Positions 25,837 to 32,198 of a stretch of DNA of 32,198 bases are shown here, piece after piece. The notes beneath the pieces are model-generated. The model was not told where the DNA came from, did not search any database, and was given only the letters and a program-made list of their open reading frames with translations. Each line of letters starts with the position of its first letter. Position 1 is the first letter of the stretch. The DNA lies in contig MIAN01000234.1 of NCBI GenBank assembly GCA_001829125.1, forward strand, positions 1 through 32,198, read 5' to 3'. Origin of the DNA: Spirochaetes bacterium GWB1_27_13. Lineage in GTDB: Bacteria > Spirochaetota > GWE2-31-10 > MWDO01. The translations under genes and the position numbers were made by a program.

Positions 25837-25856
25837 TGCCCGAGACTGGAATCGAA
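25837..25856 (-). other. tRNA 3'-end-like fragment (possible att scar)
   Basis: On the minus strand it reads a T-loop TTCGATT, a 5-base T-stem half CCAGT, a 7-base acceptor half CTCGGGC and discriminator A, in the exact order and lengths of a tRNA 3' end. No 5' half, D-arm or anticodon arm is present upstream. The GC-rich block stands out in an otherwise nearly pure A/T gap. Confidence 0.5.
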
Positions 25857-25902
25857 TTTAATTTGTAATTATTAAGAATAAATTAATTTGCAAAACTCCA
25901 AT

Positions 25903-25946
25903 AAAATCTGTGTAATCAGTTTTAATCTGTGGAAATATGTGTTATG
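25903..25946 (+). repeat. dispersed AATCTGTG-type repeat unit
   Basis: The unit contains AATCTGTGTAATC, then TTTAATCTGTGG and GTGTTATG, closely related to the unit at 31751-31775 and to the arms of the palindrome at 16611-16757. Its last three bases are the start codon of the DUF1175 gene. Confidence 0.7.
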
Positions 25947-26957
25947 AAAAAGATTGTGTTATTTATATTAATTTTTATTATTCTATCATTTTTTATAATT
26001 TTTGTTGTTATTTTGAATGATAATAAACTTGAAATTAAACAAACAAGCACTGTGATTTATGCAAACTCAAATAATTTTGCTTTTTTTGAAATAAAATATA
26101 AAAATAAACTAAGGCAAAAATTTTTTCCTTTTGATAAGAAGTTTAAAATTAATTATATAGAAGGAAAACAATTAATTGAAGAGATTAAAAGTAAAAAAGG
26201 ATTCTACCTAAAAAGTAAAACTGTATCTGGGGTTGTTAAGTTTAATATAGAGGCAGAAAATCAAATTAAATTTTGCGAAATTAAAATTGCAGAAAATTAT
26301 ACTGATAGTGATGGTGATGGATTTCCCGATGTGGTAGAGTTAACCAATGAAGATAGAGATAATTTTGCTAATTGGTTTGTTTCAATTGCTGAGTCTCAAT
26401 TTTATGGAATATCGTCTAACTGGGAGGCTATAAATCAAAGTTGTTCGGGGCTTGTTGTTTTTGCTTGCAAGGAGGCTTTGAAGAAACATAATAATCAATG
26501 GTTTGCAAAGTATTCTTTTATTGTAACAAAAAATATTGATGATGTAAAAAAATATAATTATCCAGATGTTCCTTTGTTAAAAGAGAATATTTTTAGGGTT
26601 AAAAAGGGTAGTTTTAATATAAATGATGTGAGTTCTTGTTTTGCAAATACTGCGAATGTTAATAATTTGCTCAATTTTAATTTCACATTTATTGGTAAAA
26701 ATAAGATAGATTTTAAAAAAGGTGATGTTTTATTTTATAATGTTTCAAATAATCAAGATTCTCCATATCATTCGATGATTTATACTGGAGAAAGCGATTA
26801 TTTGATCTATCACACTGGCAACCTTTCATCTACAAATATAGGTGAGGTAAGAAAAGTTAAATTTGACGATTTATCAAAACATCCCGACTCATTTTGGCAT
26901 CCAGTAAGTGATAATAAATCATTTTTGGGGGCTTATAGGTGGAATTTTTTGAATTGA
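25944..26957 (+). CDS. DUF1175 (YfaT-like) exported protein
   Basis: A 337-residue protein with an N-terminal signal anchor (residues 4-24), so it acts outside the cytoplasmic membrane. DSDGDGFPD (121-129) is a calcium-binding thrombospondin type 3-like loop. The C-terminal half matches DUF1175: NFANWFVSIAESQF, then QSCSGLVVFACKEAL with Cys167, KGDVLFYNV, YHSMIYTG, YHTGN, KHPDSFWHP and FLGAYRWNF at the end. The Cys motif followed by conserved His resembles NlpC/P60 peptidases, so a peptidoglycan or peptide hydrolase role is possible but unproven. The track start (GTG 25929) lies in repeat sequence. I choose the ATG at 25944 because it directly precedes the signal segment. In E. coli the DUF1175 gene neighbours an alpha-2-macroglobulin gene. 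Here that partner lies 4.8 kb downstream. Confidence 0.75.
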   Translation: MKKIVLFILIFIILSFFIIFVVILNDNKLEIKQTSTVIYANSNNFAFFEIKYKNKLRQKFFPFDKKFKINYIEGKQLIEEIKSKKGFYLKSKTVSGVVKFNIEAENQIKFCEIKIAENYTDSDGDGFPDVVELTNEDRDNFANWFVSIAESQFYGISSNWEAINQSCSGLVVFACKEALKKHNNQWFAKYSFIVTKNIDDVKKYNYPDVPLLKENIFRVKKGSFNINDVSSCFANTANVNNLLNFNFTFIGKNKIDFKKGDVLFYNVSNNQDSPYHSMIYTGESDYLIYHTGNLSSTNIGEVRKVKFDDLSKHPDSFWHPVSDNKSFLGAYRWNFLN

Positions 26958-26992
26958 GATGATTATTCTAAATTTTTATAATGGAGTAATAA

Positions 26993-27298
26993 ATGGATGA
27001 TAGAACAATATATTTTTCTCAAAAATTAAAAGAAAATCTATCAAAAAATATAAAAGAATTGGTTTTATTTGGCTCAAGAGCAAGAGGCGACTATTGGGAT
27101 GGTTCTGATTACGATTTTTTGATTGTGGTTAATGAAAAAAGTAAAGAAACAATAAAATCTATAAGACAAATCGAAGTTGATTTTTTAGATAAATTTGATA
27201 TTTTATCAGCTAGTTTAATATTTGACGAAGAAGAATGGGAAAAAACAAAAAAATTACCAATAGGAATAAATATTTTGAGAGAAGGGGAGTGGATTTGA
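26993..27298 (+). CDS. MNT-type nucleotidyltransferase
   Basis: A 101-residue minimal nucleotidyltransferase. LFGSRARGDYWDGSDYDFLIV (25-45) holds the GS motif (27-28) and the catalytic DxD pair (Asp39, Asp41), so it should be active. In MNT-HEPN modules such enzymes act as antitoxins that modify the HEPN partner with AMP. RBS GGAG is 6 bases before the ATG. It begins 35 bases after the DUF1175 gene, and its stop overlaps the start of the HEPN gene (TGATG), so the two are coupled. Alternative: a nucleotidyltransferase serving the downstream NTPase. Enzyme family is clear. Role is inference. Confidence 0.85.
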   Translation: MDDRTIYFSQKLKENLSKNIKELVLFGSRARGDYWDGSDYDFLIVVNEKSKETIKSIRQIEVDFLDKFDILSASLIFDEEEWEKTKKLPIGINILREGEWI

Positions 27299-27699
27299 TG
27301 GAATTAAACGCTGAAATTATAGCAATGATAAATAAATCAGACAGTAAATTGAAGACTGCAAAAATAGTTTATAACAATGAACAATATGCTGACTGCATGT
27401 CTTCTTCATATTATGCTGTTTTTCATATAATTTCTGCTTGTTTATTATCAAAAAATCTAACATTCTCAAGTCATTCTCAGACTATTGGAGCCTTTAATAA
27501 AGAGTTTATTAAAACTGGCATATTTCCAAAGGAATATACTGCAATAATTCAAGGACTTTTTGAAGATAGACAGAATGGGGATTATAATGTATATTTTACC
27601 CCTGATAGAGATATGGCTTTTGATAGTATAAAACAAACTGAAATTATTATAAATTCAATAAAAGATTATTTACTAAGAGAAAAGGATAAAGGAAACTGA
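27298..27699 (+). CDS. HEPN domain protein
   Basis: A 133-residue all-helical HEPN domain protein. The core ADCMSSSYYAVFHIISACLL is typical of the PF05168-like group, and the later helix carries DRQNGDY, the form of the HEPN signature found in this group. The canonical ribonuclease motif R-x4-6-H is not complete, because no His follows Arg at that spacing, so RNase activity is doubtful. The track start at 27235 runs inside the MNT gene in another frame. I choose the ATG at 27298, which overlaps the MNT stop and has GGGGAG upstream. Four bases separate it from the large NTPase gene, so the three genes form one operon. Confidence 0.8.
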   Translation: MELNAEIIAMINKSDSKLKTAKIVYNNEQYADCMSSSYYAVFHIISACLLSKNLTFSSHSQTIGAFNKEFIKTGIFPKEYTAIIQGLFEDRQNGDYNVYFTPDRDMAFDSIKQTEIIINSIKDYLLREKDKGN

Positions 27700-27703
27700 T
27701 TGT

Positions 27704-30700
27704 ATGAGTGAAAATTTTAATTCATTAGAAAATATTCTTAAAAAAAAATTTCATGGTGCTGTAAATATTAGAGGGATTAAATTTCAGTTATTGTTTTCAA
27801 TTTTTAAGTCTTTTGAATTATTAAAAGAAAATCCTAATTTTAAAATCCAACTTGAAGGAATAGAAGACCTTGATGTTAAAAAACAAATAGAAAATGTTAA
27901 TTTAAAAGGATTAAAGTTTAAAAATATTTATATTCAAGCAAAAACATCTGATAATCTATGGAATTGGACAAAATATCAAGAAGTATTTAAAAATTTTTAT
28001 GAAATATATAAAATTGATAATCAATCAAATTTTGAAATGATAACAAATTTTGAGCATAATAAAGATTGGTTAAAAATTATAAATAAAGAAAAATTGGATA
28101 AAAAAGAAGAAATTAAACTAAATAAGAGATTTAAAGCGATTTGTGATAAAATAGGGTTGAGAGACTCTGAAAAAGATGATTTTTTTACTAAAATCAAACT
28201 AAAATCTTATGAAGAGAGTAAATTAATTGACTCAATAGTAAAAAATATTATTGATTTGTATTCTTTAGCAAATGATATTGTTTATTATTATCTTGATATT
28301 TTGTTTGGAAAATTTTTAGAAAAATCTAAAAATAGAGATTTTATTGATAAATTATTTTTAGATAATTTGTGGGTAGAATTTAATCAATTAAAGGTAAGAA
28401 ATGAGCAATTTGATGCTTACAAAAATGGATTGATTTCTAAATTGGTGTGGAATGATGATAATAATAAAGATGATTTTTATGATGGTAAAAAAGTAAGACC
28501 ATCGCAAATAGTTTCAAATCTTGATGTTTTTCGTCAAAAATGGATAGAACAAATTAATAAAGCGATTTATGAAAATGGTATATGTGTTATAAAATCATCA
28601 AGTGGACAAGGAAAATCTACATTATTATATAGATATGTTTACAATTATTGGTCAGAAAAATATATTTACACAATAAACTCTGTTAAAACAGCCGAAGAAG
28701 TAGAATTAATAAATGATTTTTTGAGAATGTTAAAAAAACTTGATTATCCAATAATAGTTGTAATTGATAATGTTGATAATAACACAAGATATTGGTATAA
28801 AATTGCGAGTTTATGCAGAGAAATTGGAATTAAACTGCTAATATCAGTTAGATATGAGGATTGGTTTAGATTTAGTGATATAAATATTACAAATTATGAA
28901 ACTATTCAACCTTATCTTGATATTGAAGAAGCAAAAGAAATATACAATAATTTAAAAAAGATTAATCGTATTCATAAAGATATTGTTTCTCCTCAATGGG
29001 CTTTTGAAAAATTGGAAGATAGTAAATTATTGATTGAATACATTTATCTAATCACTCATGGAGAGATGTTAAAAGAAAAGTTGAATGAACAAATAAAAAA
29101 TATTTCTATACTTGAAGAAGATAAAGCAAAAATTGAAATATTACGAAAAGTTTCGGTTGCTGATATGCTTGGTTCTCCACTAAGTATCAAAAAATTACAA
29201 AAAAACATAAATTCTAAATCAGATTTACAATATTTATTAGAATCTTTAGAAAAAGAGTATATTGATATTAAAGAAGGTATTATTACTGGCATTCACTGGG
29301 TTAGATCAAAACATATTTCTCAAATTCTGCATGGTAAATATAAAAATTTAACAGATACAGCAATAGAGATATTGAATGATATTAATTTTGAAAATCTTGA
29401 TATATTTGTGTCAAACTGTATTTCAAATAAAGATATAAATAATCAAGAAATATTTAAACACATGCAATGTAATATACAAAATTATTCTTTAAAAGATTTG
29501 AAAAAAATATTTAGAGGTTTATTTATAGGTGGTGAAAAATTATTTTATCTTGAAAATAAGGCTAATTTTGATGAAGCGTTTGATTTTCTGGGAGACACTG
29601 GGATTTTTTTTCTTGGAACTAGCACATTACCAACAAAATCTCATAATGCTATTGAATCTTTAAAAAAAGATGGTCTTTTTAATGAAAGTCTTGAAAATCT
29701 TGAAAGAATTACCCAAAAAATAAAAAAACTAAATAGAGGCTTTGATTTATGTAATAATTTCTTTGATAACAACTTAAATAAAAATATATTACAAGAAAAA
29801 CTAAAAGAAGATATTCTTAATGATTTTCCAGAAATTTTTCATTGGTTAAAATATTCTAACATGTCAGTTGATATAAAAAATGTTTTGTTAAAATATAAAG
29901 TGAGTGATTTTGATAATATAGATATAGAAAATTTAAAATATTTTCTTTCTGGTATTTATGAATATGATAATAATGTTTATTTAGAATGGTTTGAAAAGAA
30001 TAGAATGGATTTGATGTATTTTCTTACATGGCAAACAAATTCTTTAAATTTAGATATAACAGAAGAAAAAGAGATAAAAATAAAATATATAAGCATTATT
30101 GATAATGAAACTGGCAAATATAATGATAAATCTGTGAAAAGGATAAAAATACTAAGAGAAATTTTACCTTTCTTGAAGATTTATTCGACAGAAAGACTTG
30201 ACTTTGAAATATTAGGTATTACTCCAACTTATGATAAAGGTTATAAAAATATTCCTATAGAAAATGAACCTTTGCAATTTATAATTGAAATAAATAAACT
30301 ATGGGCTGAAATAGTAGAAAATAATTATCGAACTGATAGTTATTATATATTTCAACAAAAATGGTTTGAATTAAGAAATTGCATTATAAAAGTTATGGAA
30401 AATTTTAACAAATGGCTTAAAAATATTTTTATGGGAAAGTCTAATAAAGTAGAATTACTTAAAGAGATTGATAACATAAATATTATAAAAAAAATGGATG
30501 AAATTTTAGGATTGCCTCTTCAAATAGATAAAAATATAGAAAAGCAATTTAAAGATTCAATAAGTGATTGCGATAGTTATTTTAGATTTTTTGTTAGTAA
30601 GATTGGTTCTTATTCTCCTAGTAATGACAATAATCTTTTGTTACATAATTTAAACGAGTATAGGAAAAATTTAGATAATTTATACAAAGGTTTTAAGTTA

Positions 30701-31615
30701 TTATTTGATAATAATATACCTGATTATTTTAAAATTTGTGATTTAAAAGAAAAAGAAAAAAAAGAGGCAGATAGATTAGTTGATATGGTTGGTATTTTTA
30801 TAAATCACTGGAAATCGAGACCTATATTATCATTTGAAGAAATAATAAAGCAAGAGAAAGAAATATTTAATAATAAAATAGTTCAAAGTGTAAAAAATGC
30901 TTTAAAAGATAAAAAAGTTTTTGTTAATAATAAATTATATATAAACCATCCTTTAAATTACTTATTTATTGCATTTGAGATTGAAAATCCACTTTTTTAT
31001 TTAAAAGAATTGCTAAATATATTGAAATTACTCAATAATATAGAAAATACAGCACATTGTTATTATTTAATGCCTATATATCAAGGTAATCGTATAATTA
31101 ACGGTATTTTTCAATTTTATGATACCACTATAAGGAAAATAAATAATAATGAATATTTTCCTTGGGAAAGTTTCTTGCCAGTAGAAATTGATGATAAAAT
31201 AAAGTTATATATCCAAGATTATCCATATAAAGAAGTATTTGAGTTATCTTTTATTGATGAATTTAAAGGTTTTTTTGGATATATTAATATGTTTTATGAA
31301 ATTTTGAGATTAACTACTTTAAATGATAAAGAAAGTTATTATTTAACAAAATTTAAACAAAAAATTATAGATTACTATAATTCTTTTGTAAATGAATTGA
31401 TAAATAAAGCAAATGATTTTTATAATAAATATAAATTAATAATTAATCAATTACAAAAATATCTAAAAGATGTTGATATTGATGTAGAAAAAATTATTTA
31501 TATTTTAAAAGAAATATCAGTAGCAAAAGATGATTCAATAATGGATATTATTTCTAAAAATTCAGAATATTTAATAAAATGTAATTTTGAAATAACAAAA
31601 TATACATTTATTTAA
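27704..31615 (+). CDS. DUF4297/Cap4-like nuclease domain fused to a STAND-like NTPase, candidate defence protein
   Basis: A 1303-residue soluble protein of very AT-rich codon use. Residues about 15-120 resemble the DUF4297/Cap4-type PD-(D/E)xK nuclease: GIKFQLLFSIFKSFELL, acidic LEGIEDLD (50-56) and IYIQAKT (75-81), giving an E...QxK catalytic set. An NTPase follows: Walker A SSGQGKSTL near 297-305, Walker B IIVVIDNVDN near 348-357, and ISVRYEDW near 385 as a STAND-type arginine sensor. GIHWVRSKHI near 530 may belong to its winged-helix part. The last roughly 700 residues are helical and unlike anything I recognise, the place where Avs-type proteins carry their target sensor. No membrane segment is seen. 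It is third in an operon with MNT and HEPN genes. Nuclease-STAND-sensor order suggests an Avs-like anti-phage protein. This is inference from motifs. Confidence 0.65.
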   Translation: MSENFNSLENILKKKFHGAVNIRGIKFQLLFSIFKSFELLKENPNFKIQLEGIEDLDVKKQIENVNLKGLKFKNIYIQAKTSDNLWNWTKYQEVFKNFYEIYKIDNQSNFEMITNFEHNKDWLKIINKEKLDKKEEIKLNKRFKAICDKIGLRDSEKDDFFTKIKLKSYEESKLIDSIVKNIIDLYSLANDIVYYYLDILFGKFLEKSKNRDFIDKLFLDNLWVEFNQLKVRNEQFDAYKNGLISKLVWNDDNNKDDFYDGKKVRPSQIVSNLDVFRQKWIEQINKAIYENGICVIKSSSGQGKSTLLYRYVYNYWSEKYIYTINSVKTAEEVELINDFLRMLKKLDYPIIVVIDNVDNNTRYWYKIASLCREIGIKLLISVRYEDWFRFSDINITNYETIQPYLDIEEAKEIYNNLKKINRIHKDIVSPQWAFEKLEDSKLLIEYIYLITHGEMLKEKLNEQIKNISILEEDKAKIEILRKVSVADMLGSPLSIKKLQKNINSKSDLQYLLESLEKEYIDIKEGIITGIHWVRSKHISQILHGKYKNLTDTAIEILNDINFENLDIFVSNCISNKDINNQEIFKHMQCNIQNYSLKDLKKIFRGLFIGGEKLFYLENKANFDEAFDFLGDTGIFFLGTSTLPTKSHNAIESLKKDGLFNESLENLERITQKIKKLNRGFDLCNNFFDNNLNKNILQEKLKEDILNDFPEIFHWLKYSNMSVDIKNVLLKYKVSDFDNIDIENLKYFLSGIYEYDNNVYLEWFEKNRMDLMYFLTWQTNSLNLDITEEKEIKIKYISIIDNETGKYNDKSVKRIKILREILPFLKIYSTERLDFEILGITPTYDKGYKNIPIENEPLQFIIEINKLWAEIVENNYRTDSYYIFQQKWFELRNCIIKVMENFNKWLKNIFMGKSNKVELLKEIDNINIIKKMDEILGLPLQIDKNIEKQFKDSISDCDSYFRFFVSKIGSYSPSNDNNLLLHNLNEYRKNLDNLYKGFKLLFDNNIPDYFKICDLKEKEKKEADRLVDMVGIFINHWKSRPILSFEEIIKQEKEIFNNKIVQSVKNALKDKKVFVNNKLYINHPLNYLFIAFEIENPLFYLKELLNILKLLNNIENTAHCYYLMPIYQGNRIINGIFQFYDTTIRKINNNEYFPWESFLPVEIDDKIKLYIQDYPYKEVFELSFIDEFKGFFGYINMFYEILRLTTLNDKESYYLTKFKQKIIDYYNSFVNELINKANDFYNKYKLIINQLQKYLKDVDIDVEKIIYILKEISVAKDDSIMDIISKNSEYLIKCNFEITKYTFI

Positions 31616-31637
31616 ATTTTATTGTATAATTATATAA

Positions 31638-31703
31638 GGTGTTGGTATTCATTGGCAAGATATTGATGAGGATATATCAATAGATGAAATTTTAGGAATT
31701 TAA
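31638..31703 (+). pseudogene. DUF2442 C-terminal remnant
   Basis: These 66 bases translate to GVGIHWQDIDEDISIDEILG plus one more residue and a stop. This matches the conserved C-terminus of DUF2442 proteins (G-x-HW-x-x-xDEDxS-x-x-x-LL). The codon directly before is a stop and no start lies upstream, so only the last 21 codons survive. The fragment sits 22 bases after the large NTPase gene. Confidence 0.7.
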
Positions 31704-31750
31704 TACCAAAAATTTTAAAGATTAACTATAATTATGGTATAATTACATAA

Positions 31751-31775
31751 TTTAATCTGTGTAATCTGTGTTATG
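31751..31775 (+). repeat. dispersed AATCTGTG-type repeat unit
   Basis: TTTAATCTGTG followed by TAATCTGTGTTATG matches the unit ahead of the DUF1175 gene. It ends just before the GGGGGA ribosome site of the A2M-like gene. Confidence 0.7.
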
Positions 31776-31784
31776 GGGGAAGAA

Positions 31785-32198
31785 ATGAATCGAGTAATTA
31801 GGCTTGCATTTTGTTTTTTGATTTTGGTTTCTGTGAATATTTTTGCTGCGAGGTTATTTTATCTTTCGACTGATAAGACTTTTTCGATAAATGAAGAAAA
31901 GCGGGTAAAAATTGAGTCAGAAGCTTATGTTTCTGGATTGAAAATAAGGGTTTATAAAATTGTTGACCCAATAAAATTCTATAAAGAACAGGATAATATC
32001 CATAAACCAGTGATAGAAGGTAGAAAATTGAGGTATTACACGCCAGAGGTTGTAAATGGATTTATTGGATTTTTGAAAACAGAGTTAAGAGAATGGGCAA
32101 GAGAAGAAATTCCTACAAATAGTAGAGGAAATCTTATAAATAGTTATAGTGATTTTTCTATGTCATCAGAAGAGACTAATATTTTCCCAAATAAGATT
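31785..32198 (+). CDS. alpha-2-macroglobulin-like protein, 5' part
   Basis: The first 138 codons of an open frame that runs off the window. It starts with a signal peptide (RLAFCFLILVSVNIFAARLF), so the product is exported. FYLSTDKTFSINEEKRVKIES followed by LKIRVYKIVDP is the beginning of a macroglobulin-type domain in bacterial alpha-2-macroglobulins of the YfaS type, which trap proteases in the periplasm. GGGGGA (31775-31780) lies 4 bases before the chosen ATG. An in-frame ATG at 31773 lacks a ribosome site. The nearby DUF1175 gene supports the assignment, because DUF1175 and alpha-2-macroglobulin genes neighbour each other in E. coli. The rest of the gene is not visible. Confidence 0.65.
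   Translation, partial: MNRVIRLAFCFLILVSVNIFAARLFYLSTDKTFSINEEKRVKIESEAYVSGLKIRVYKIVDPIKFYKEQDNIHKPVIEGRKLRYYTPEVVNGFIGFLKTELREWAREEIPTNSRGNLINSYSDFSMSSEETNIFPNKI

Larger units (their letters stand above)
25423..25943. other. 521-bp very AT-rich non-coding gap
   Basis: Divergent gap between birA and the DUF1175 gene. It contains the birA promoter, a GC-richer tRNA 3'-end-like fragment at 25837-25856 and a dispersed repeat unit at 25903-25946. The rest is low-complexity A/T with no gene seen. Confidence 0.6.

Noticed and set aside
25837-25856. Calling a tRNA gene
   Set aside because: Only the 3' quarter is present. The bases upstream on the minus strand do not pair with the T-stem or acceptor halves, and there is no anticodon arm.
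27235-27297. Upstream extension of the HEPN gene in the ORF track
   Set aside because: It overlaps the MNT gene in another frame. The ATG at 27298 overlaps the MNT stop and gives the normal HEPN N-terminus.

Overview
The window is a chromosomal segment of a very AT-rich bacterium, about 30% GC by eye. Lipoprotein, MG2/A2M-type and exported-protein genes suggest a diderm cell. I cannot name the taxon from sequence alone. The mix of CheX, a CheA-like kinase, GTP-dependent PEPCK and a GltB/GltD pair would fit a low-GC anaerobe such as a spirochaete, but this is a weak guess. Most of the window is housekeeping: ammonia assimilation (gltB, gltD and a second FMN glutamate-synthase-like protein), a translation/flavin cluster (rbfA, ribF, rpsO), an M16 peptidase with dut, a three-gene phosphorelay (cheY, cheX, membrane kinase), pckG and a short birA.

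Layout. 1-6094: gltB-gltD operon on the plus strand, with a near-consensus promoter and a terminator. 6096-11315: an accessory block on the minus strand. It holds a TumE-like toxin/antitoxin-like pair and a 1485-residue membrane protein that joins a 14-repeat YCF48/BNR-type propeller region to a KAP P-loop NTPase. 11316-11926: long non-coding gap with divergent promoters. 11927-14872: second glutamate-synthase-like gene and an orphan NMT1-like substrate-binding lipoprotein, each with a terminator. 14889-18440, minus strand: dut, M16 peptidase, rpsO, ribF, rbfA. 18755-22536, minus strand: kinase, cheX and cheY, transcribed from cheY. 22771-25422, minus strand: pckG and birA. 25944 to the end, plus strand: a DUF1175 (YfaT-like) gene and the start of an alpha-2-macroglobulin-like (YfaS-like) gene. 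Between these two lies a 4.7 kb accessory cassette: MNT nucleotidyltransferase, HEPN protein, and a 1303-residue protein with an apparent DUF4297/Cap4-like nuclease N-terminus and a STAND-like NTPase.

The two accessory blocks are the most interesting parts. The first looks like a receptor-like ATPase, with repeat propellers outside the membrane and a KAP ATPase inside, next to a toxin-antitoxin module. The second looks like an Avs-like candidate defence protein in one operon with an MNT-HEPN pair. It splits a gene pair that is adjacent in other bacteria, and a 21-codon scar of a DUF2442 gene lies at its downstream edge. A tRNA 3'-end fragment and a dispersed AATCTGTG-type repeat occur nearby and may mark recombination points.

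No rRNA, complete tRNA, CRISPR array, transposase or integrase was seen. Functions of both accessory blocks are inference from domain motifs and context.
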